Assembly: GCF_018327685.1 (NCBI RefSeq)
Contig: NZ_BNEL01000003.1
Location: forward strand, 62,001 to 126,000
Length of the DNA: 64,000 bases
Reading direction: 5' to 3'
Source: Streptomyces sp. TS71-3
GTDB lineage: Bacteria > Actinomycetota > Actinomycetes > Streptomycetales > Streptomycetaceae
The position numbers and the translations under genes were made by a program. The stretch's first letter is position 1. Each line of letters begins with the position of its first letter. Shown piece after piece: positions 60,197 to 64,000 of the stretch. The notes beneath the pieces are model-generated. The model did no database searches. It saw only the letters and a list, made by a program, of their open reading frames with translations, and was not told the DNA's origin.

Positions 60197-61624
60197 TCAG
60201 GAAGCCTTGGCCTTCTCGCCGCCCGTGACGGACGTGGCGCCCGCGGGGGACGCGGTGACCGACGCCTCCTTGGGGACGGCGGGAGCCGGCGCCGGCTTCG
60301 CCGCCTCGTAGAACTCCTCGCGCGGAGACTCGATCGCACCGAGCGAGACGACCTCGCGCTTGAGGAACATCCCGAGGGTCCAGTCGGCGAAGACGCGGAT
60401 CTTCCGGTTCCAGGTCGGCATGGCCATGCCGTGGTACCCGCGGTGCATGTACCAGGCCAGACGCCCGCGCACCTTGATCTTCACCTTGCCGGCGACGATC
60501 ATCGCGACGCCCTTGTGCAGGCCGAGACCGGCCACGGCGCCCTTGTTGGCGTGGCTGTAGTCGCGCTGCGGGAAGCCGCGCATGGCGGAGACCACGTTGT
60601 CGCCGAGGAGCCGGGCCTGGCGCAGTGCGTGCTGGGCGTTCGGCGGGCACCAGGCGTTCTCCACGCCGGCCTTGCGGGCGGCGAGGTCCGGGACCTGGGC
60701 GTTGTCGCCGCCGGCCCAGATGTAGTCGGTGCCCTGCACCTGGAGGGTGGCGGCGGTGTCCACGTGGCCGCGCGGGCCGAGCGGCAGGCCGTAGCGGGCC
60801 AGCACCGGGTTGGGCTTGACGCCGGCGGTCCACACGACGGTGTTGGAGTCGACCTCGAGGCCGTTGTTCAGCACCACGTGGCCGTCGACGCAGGAGTCCA
60901 TGCCGGTCTTCAGGTAGACCTCGACGCCCCGGCTCTCCAGGTGGTCCTTGCCGTAGGCGCCGAGCTTCGGCCCGACCTCCGGGAGGATCTTGTCGGCGAC
61001 GTCGACGAGGACGAAGCGCATGTCCTCGCGGGTGACGTTGGTGTAGTAGCGCGCAGCGTCGCGCGCCATGTCCTCCACCTCGCCGACGGTCTCCGCACCG
61101 GCGAAGCCGCCGCCGACGAAGACGAAGGTCAGTGCCTTGCGACGGACGTCCTCGTCCGTGGTGGAGTCGGCCTTGTCAAGCTGCTCAAGGACGTGGTTGC
61201 GCAGGCCGATGGCCTCCTCGATGCCCTTCATGCCGATGCCCTGCTCCGCGAGGCCGGGGATCGGGAAGGTCCGGGAGACCGCGCCGAGCGCGATCACCAG
61301 GTAGTCGAAGGGCAGCTCGTACGCCTCGCCGACGAGCGGAGCGACGGTGGCGACCCTGCGGTCCTGGTCGATGGTGGTGACACGGCCGGTGAGAACCTCG
61401 GCCTTGGGCAACACACGCCGCAGCGGCACGACGACGTGCCGGGGCGAGATGCTGCCAGCCGCGGTTTCGGGAAGGAAGGGCTGGTACGTCATGTACGAGC
61501 GGGGGTCGACGACCGTGACGGTCGCCTCGCCGTAGCGCATCTTCTTCAGAATGCGACGAGCCGCGTACAGGCCTACGTACCCACCGCCCACTACGAGGAT
61601 CCTGGGACGCTCCGTGGTGCTCAT
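60197..61624 (-). CDS. ndh: Type II NADH dehydrogenase (NAD(P)/FAD-dependent oxidoreductase)
   Basis: 475 residues. N-terminal FAD motif ILVVGGGYVGLYAARRI (9-25), TYQPFLPETAAGSI (substrate/quinone region), YLVIALGAVSRTFPIPG, NAD motif FVFVGGGFAGAETVGE (about 168-183), IWAGGDNAQVPD (second FAD contact, about 318). C-terminal ~100 residues carry the amphipathic membrane-binding helices (WYMHRGYHGMAMPTWNRKIRVFADW). Non-proton-pumping NADH:menaquinone oxidoreductase on the inner membrane face. A Rex-like operator lies about 330 bases upstream; to my recollection ndh is a Rex target in S. coelicolor. Confidence 0.92.
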   Translation of the reverse strand: MSTTERPRILVVGGGYVGLYAARRILKKMRYGEATVTVVDPRSYMTYQPFLPETAAGSISPRHVVVPLRRVLPKAEVLTGRVTTIDQDRRVATVAPLVGEAYELPFDYLVIALGAVSRTFPIPGLAEQGIGMKGIEEAIGLRNHVLEQLDKADSTTDEDVRRKALTFVFVGGGFAGAETVGEVEDMARDAARYYTNVTREDMRFVLVDVADKILPEVGPKLGAYGKDHLESRGVEVYLKTGMDSCVDGHVVLNNGLEVDSNTVVWTAGVKPNPVLARYGLPLGPRGHVDTAATLQVQGTDYIWAGGDNAQVPDLAARKAGVENAWCPPNAQHALRQARLLGDNVVSAMRGFPQRDYSHANKGAVAGLGLHKGVAMIVAGKVKIKVRGRLAWYMHRGYHGMAMPTWNRKIRVFADWTLGMFLKREVVSLGAIESPREEFYEAAKPAPAPAVPKEASVTASPAGATSVTGGEKAKAS

Positions 61625-62121
61625 GCCATCGAGTATCCACCCGATTGGAGGGGGGTCTCGTGCGCCCCTTCACAAGCTTCCCCGGGTGCTGTGCTACCCT
61701 GCACACCCACTTCGCGGGGCGCGCCCTCTGGACCATGCCGGTGCTGGTGACCATCCACCGCCAGAGCCCCGCCGTCGCACTGCCCCCACCCCCTGTGAGC
61801 TGCCGCTCCGGGTCCGGACACGGCCTGCGCCGCCCCCCTTTTCATCGGAGTGACACACTCCCGCCACGGCCCCGTAGCCGCTCCGGCGACCCGGGCGACG
61901 CGCCAGGACGCTCCCGGCACTCCGAATACCGCCTCTACCGGGGGCAATTCCTTGTGAAGAAGTTCACGAACTTTCCCGGCGGGCGGTGCCCGCGAGGCCT
62001 TCCGGGCACCCCCTGGAGGCCCCGTGAAGCTCGCGCGGAACCCCCGTGAGGCTCACGTGGAGTCCCCGTGGAGCCCTCTCATGGAGTCCCTGGGAGCCCC
62101 ACGGCGCCACCGCCCCGAGCC
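61625..62121. other. Spacer upstream of ndh with Rex-like site
   Basis: No gene supported. The long leader holds the site at 61952-61970 and short CCCCGTGGAGCCC-type duplications near 62050-62080, next to the Ppx/GppA stop. Confidence 0.5.
61952..61970. promoter_or_regulatory. Candidate Rex (redox) operator upstream of ndh
   Basis: TTGTGAAGAAGTTCACGAA matches the Rex consensus TGTGAAC-N3-TTCACA at all but two positions and sits in an AT-rich patch. Rex senses the NADH/NAD+ ratio and represses respiratory genes. The ~330-base distance from the ndh start implies a long leader. Confidence 0.6.
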
Positions 62122-63075
62122 TCAACGGTGCTCCTGCGCCACCTCGAACGCGATCCCGTCCAGGATGTCGTGCTCGCTCACCACGACCTCCTGCGCGCCG
62201 GTGCGCTCCATGACGGCCAGCAGGACGAGGGCGCCGGCGCCGATCACGTCGACGCGGCCGGGGTGCATCACGGGGATCGCCGCGCGTTCGGCGTGAGTGG
62301 CGGTGAGCAGGGAGCGGGTGATCTCGGCGACCTTGTCGCGGGGCACGCGCGCGTGGTGGATGACCGCGGGGTCGTACTCCGTCAGGCCGAGCGCGATGGC
62401 GGCGACCGTGGTGACCGAGCCGGCAAGGCCCACGAGCGTGTGGGCCCCGGTGAGCGGCACGGTGTCGGCAGCGAGGTCGAGCGCCGCCTCGACGTCCGCG
62501 CGTATCGCCTCGACCTGGCCCGGCTCGGGCGGGTCGGTCACGGCGCCGTCCCGCACGAGGTGACGTTCCGTCATCCGCACGCAGCCGATGTCGACGCTGC
62601 GCGCCGCCTCCACCCGGTCCCCGCCGAGCACGAACTCCGTGGAGCCGCCGCCGATGTCCACCACCAGGTAGGGACCCGGCACTTCGGGCCGCCCGAGGAG
62701 CTCCCGGGTGGCGCCGGTGAACGAGTAGGCGGCCTCCGTGTCACCGGTGACGACCTGGGGCCGCACGCCCAGGGTGTCCAGGACGCCCTGGGCGAACGCG
62801 TCCCTGTTGGCCACGTCCCGGGAGGCGGAGGTGGCCACGAACCGCACCCGCTCGGCACCGTGCCGCTCGATCAGGTCCGCGTACCGCCGGCAGACCCGGA
62901 ACGTCCGCTCCAGGGCCTCCTCGGCGAACCGCCCGGTCCTGTCGACGCCCTGCCCGAGCCGGACGATCTCCATCGTCCGCTCGACGTCGGCCAGTTCCCC
63001 GCTCTCGGGGCTGACGTCGGCGATGAGCAGCCGGAGGCTGTTGGTTCCGCAGTCGATCGCGGCGACACGGGGCAT
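62122..63075 (-). CDS. Ppx/GppA family phosphatase
   Basis: 317 residues, the short one-module (domain I+II) form. Actin-like ATPase fold: VAAIDCGTNSLRLLIADV (phosphate-1, 4-21), SASRDVANRDAF (about 112), YLVVDIGGGSTEFVLG (phosphate-2, about 143-158) and GLAGSVTTVAA. Hydrolyses polyphosphate or (p)ppGpp-type substrates. Upstream on the same strand are the DUF501 and DivIC-like genes, so they may be co-transcribed. A 16-bp tandem repeat fills the gap to the DUF501 gene. Confidence 0.92.
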   Translation of the reverse strand: MPRVAAIDCGTNSLRLLIADVSPESGELADVERTMEIVRLGQGVDRTGRFAEEALERTFRVCRRYADLIERHGAERVRFVATSASRDVANRDAFAQGVLDTLGVRPQVVTGDTEAAYSFTGATRELLGRPEVPGPYLVVDIGGGSTEFVLGGDRVEAARSVDIGCVRMTERHLVRDGAVTDPPEPGQVEAIRADVEAALDLAADTVPLTGAHTLVGLAGSVTTVAAIALGLTEYDPAVIHHARVPRDKVAEITRSLLTATHAERAAIPVMHPGRVDVIGAGALVLLAVMERTGAQEVVVSEHDILDGIAFEVAQEHR

Positions 63076-63126
63076 GGGGGCTCCTGTTCGGGGCGGGGCC
63101 GGGGGCCCGGAGCGGTCGGGGAACGG

Positions 63127-63185
63127 GGACGGGCGGGTAAGGGGACGGGCGGGTAAGGGGACGGGCGGGTAAGGGGACGGGCGGG
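63127..63185. repeat. 16-bp tandem repeat, 3.7 copies
   Basis: GGACGGGCGGGTAAGG repeated perfectly at 63127, 63143 and 63159, then a partial unit to 63185, just before the DUF501 stop. Confidence 0.92.
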
Positions 63186-63188
63186 CGT

Positions 63189-63731
63189 TCAGTCGTCGTC
63201 GAGCCGGACGCACGGGCCCTTCCGCCACCACTCGGGCAGCATCTCCAGTGCCTCGTCTCCGAGCGGGTTGACGCCGGGACCGGCGGCCAGGGAGTGCGCG
63301 ACCAGCACGTGCAGGCACTTCACCCGGTCCGGCATGCCTCCGGCGCTGGGGAAACCGGTCAGCTCCTCGATCTCGTCCCGGCGCCGCAGGTAGTCCTCGT
63401 GCGCCCGCCGGTACGCGGCGGCCAGCTCCGGGTCCGTGCCCAGCCGGTCCGTCATCTCCTTCATGACGCCCTCGGCCTCCAGCGTGCCGATCGCGGAAGC
63501 CGCACGCGGGCAGGTGAGGTAGTACACGGTCGGGAAGGGCGAGCCGTCGGGCAGCCGGGGCGCCGTCTCCACGACGTCGGGCAGCCCGCAGGGGCAGCGG
63601 TGCGCGACGGCCCGCAGACCTCGCGGGGTGCGGCCGAGCTGCCGCGCACAGGCGGCGATGTCCGCTTCGGTCGGCTCGGTGCGCTCGGTGGTCGGCGGGG
63701 GCGTCTGCATGGCGGGGGCGGTGTCTCTCAT
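63189..63731 (-). CDS. DUF501 domain protein
   Basis: 180 residues from ATG 63731; in-frame ATGs at 63764 and 63710 are alternatives, the region being duplicated (GTGTCTCTCATCGG twice). The DUF501 core: CARQLGRTPRGLRAVAHRCP, CGLPDVVETAPRLPDG, FPTVYYLTCPRA, AAYRRAHEDYLRRRDEIEEL, VKCLHVLVAHSLAAGPGVNPLGDE and WWRKGPCV. The conserved Cys residues may bind metal. Function unknown. Genes between eno and ppx in actinomycetes usually run eno, divIC/ftsB-like, DUF501, ppx, as here. Confidence 0.88.
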   Translation of the reverse strand: MRDTAPAMQTPPPTTERTEPTEADIAACARQLGRTPRGLRAVAHRCPCGLPDVVETAPRLPDGSPFPTVYYLTCPRAASAIGTLEAEGVMKEMTDRLGTDPELAAAYRRAHEDYLRRRDEIEELTGFPSAGGMPDRVKCLHVLVAHSLAAGPGVNPLGDEALEMLPEWWRKGPCVRLDDD

Positions 63732-63838
63732 CGGTGGAACGGCGGGGGTGGTGGTGTCTCTCATCGGAGGAACGGCGGGGACAGGTACGGAGGTCGGCGG
63801 GGAACGGTGAGGAGTGGCGAGGCGGGGCGGGGCGGAGC

Positions 63839-64000
63839 TCAGGGGGCCGGGGTCGGGCTGGAGGCGCCGGAGGCCCCGGCCGCACCGCCGGTCTTGCCGG
63901 ACTGCCCGCCGCGGTCCGCACGGTCGACGCTCTCCCACACGTGCGCGTACCAGGGCCGCATGGCGGGCGCGCGGCTGCTCTCGTCGGTGCCGGACCGCTC
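63839..64000 (-). CDS. DivIC/FtsB-like septum formation initiator, 3' end only
   Basis: The last 53 codons of a minus-strand gene whose start lies beyond the window. The visible part is the variable C-terminal tail (RPWYAHVWESVDRADRGG, then a Gly/Ala/Ser/Pro-rich end). The identification rests on this tail resembling the end of Streptomyces DivIC-like proteins and on gene order next to DUF501 and ppx. The coiled coil and membrane helix are not visible. Confidence 0.6.
   Translation of the reverse strand, partial: ERSGTDESSRAPAMRPWYAHVWESVDRADRGGQSGKTGGAAGASGASSPTPAP

Overview
The window is a piece of a Streptomyces chromosome. Base composition is about 70% G+C or higher, with strong third-position bias. 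The gene set is typical of the genus: LCP cell-wall ligases, purEK, an anti-sigma/anti-anti-sigma/sigma module, hut genes, Rex-type control upstream of ndh, and the bldA tRNA-Leu(UAA). Dozens of GGGGCGCGGGGAACTGCGC-type intergenic repeats also fit Streptomyces.

Layout. 1-2.9 kb: two LCP ligase genes, the first cut by the window edge. 3-7.2 kb: a compact, lower-GC (about 60% by eye) class III lanthipeptide locus on the minus strand. It has a LanKC synthetase, a 46-residue precursor gene that I found by reading the sequence, and a luciferase-like (LLM) oxidoreductase, and it is bracketed by two ~50-bp direct repeats. 7.7-12.8 kb: an amidohydrolase, a scarred stretch with DUF6879 and transposase remnants, a VOC protein, an acyl-CoA dehydrogenase and a UDP-glucose dehydrogenase-type enzyme. 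13-17 kb: a translationally coupled ECF sigma, zinc-finger membrane protein and ABC exporter operon. 17-23.6 kb: dipeptidase, purE, a frameshifted purK, a GtrA protein and a two-component system, with two MITE-like elements each inserted in a TAG stop codon. 24-28.3 kb: POT peptide transporter and a SigB-family regulatory module with its own SigB-type promoter, followed by a 208-bp tandem repeat. 29-34.7 kb: hut operon (hutU, M20 hydrolase, hutF, hutI). 35-48 kb: an alanine-racemase-fold decarboxylase with a repetitive N-terminus, amino-acid permease, RpiR regulator, cystathionine beta-synthase, SGNH hydrolase, thiolase and small conserved genes. 48-54 kb: BI-1 protein, pobA and a divergent double-IclR regulator. 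54 kb: bldA. 54.6-58 kb: MacB-like ABC exporter. 58-64 kb: CFA-synthase-like methyltransferase, ndh with a candidate Rex operator, Ppx/GppA phosphatase, DUF501 protein and the tail of a DivIC/FtsB-type gene.

How the genes work together. Most of the window is conserved chromosomal core. The accessory part is 2.97-7.71 kb, where the three lan genes could make and trim a small Ser/Thr-rich class III lanthipeptide. The precursor has far more Ser/Thr than Cys. That fits a LanJ-like role for the LLM enzyme (reducing leftover dehydro-residues to D-amino acids), a combination I do not recognise as characterised. No transporter or protease is present locally. No computation or database search was run; family calls rest on motifs read by eye.
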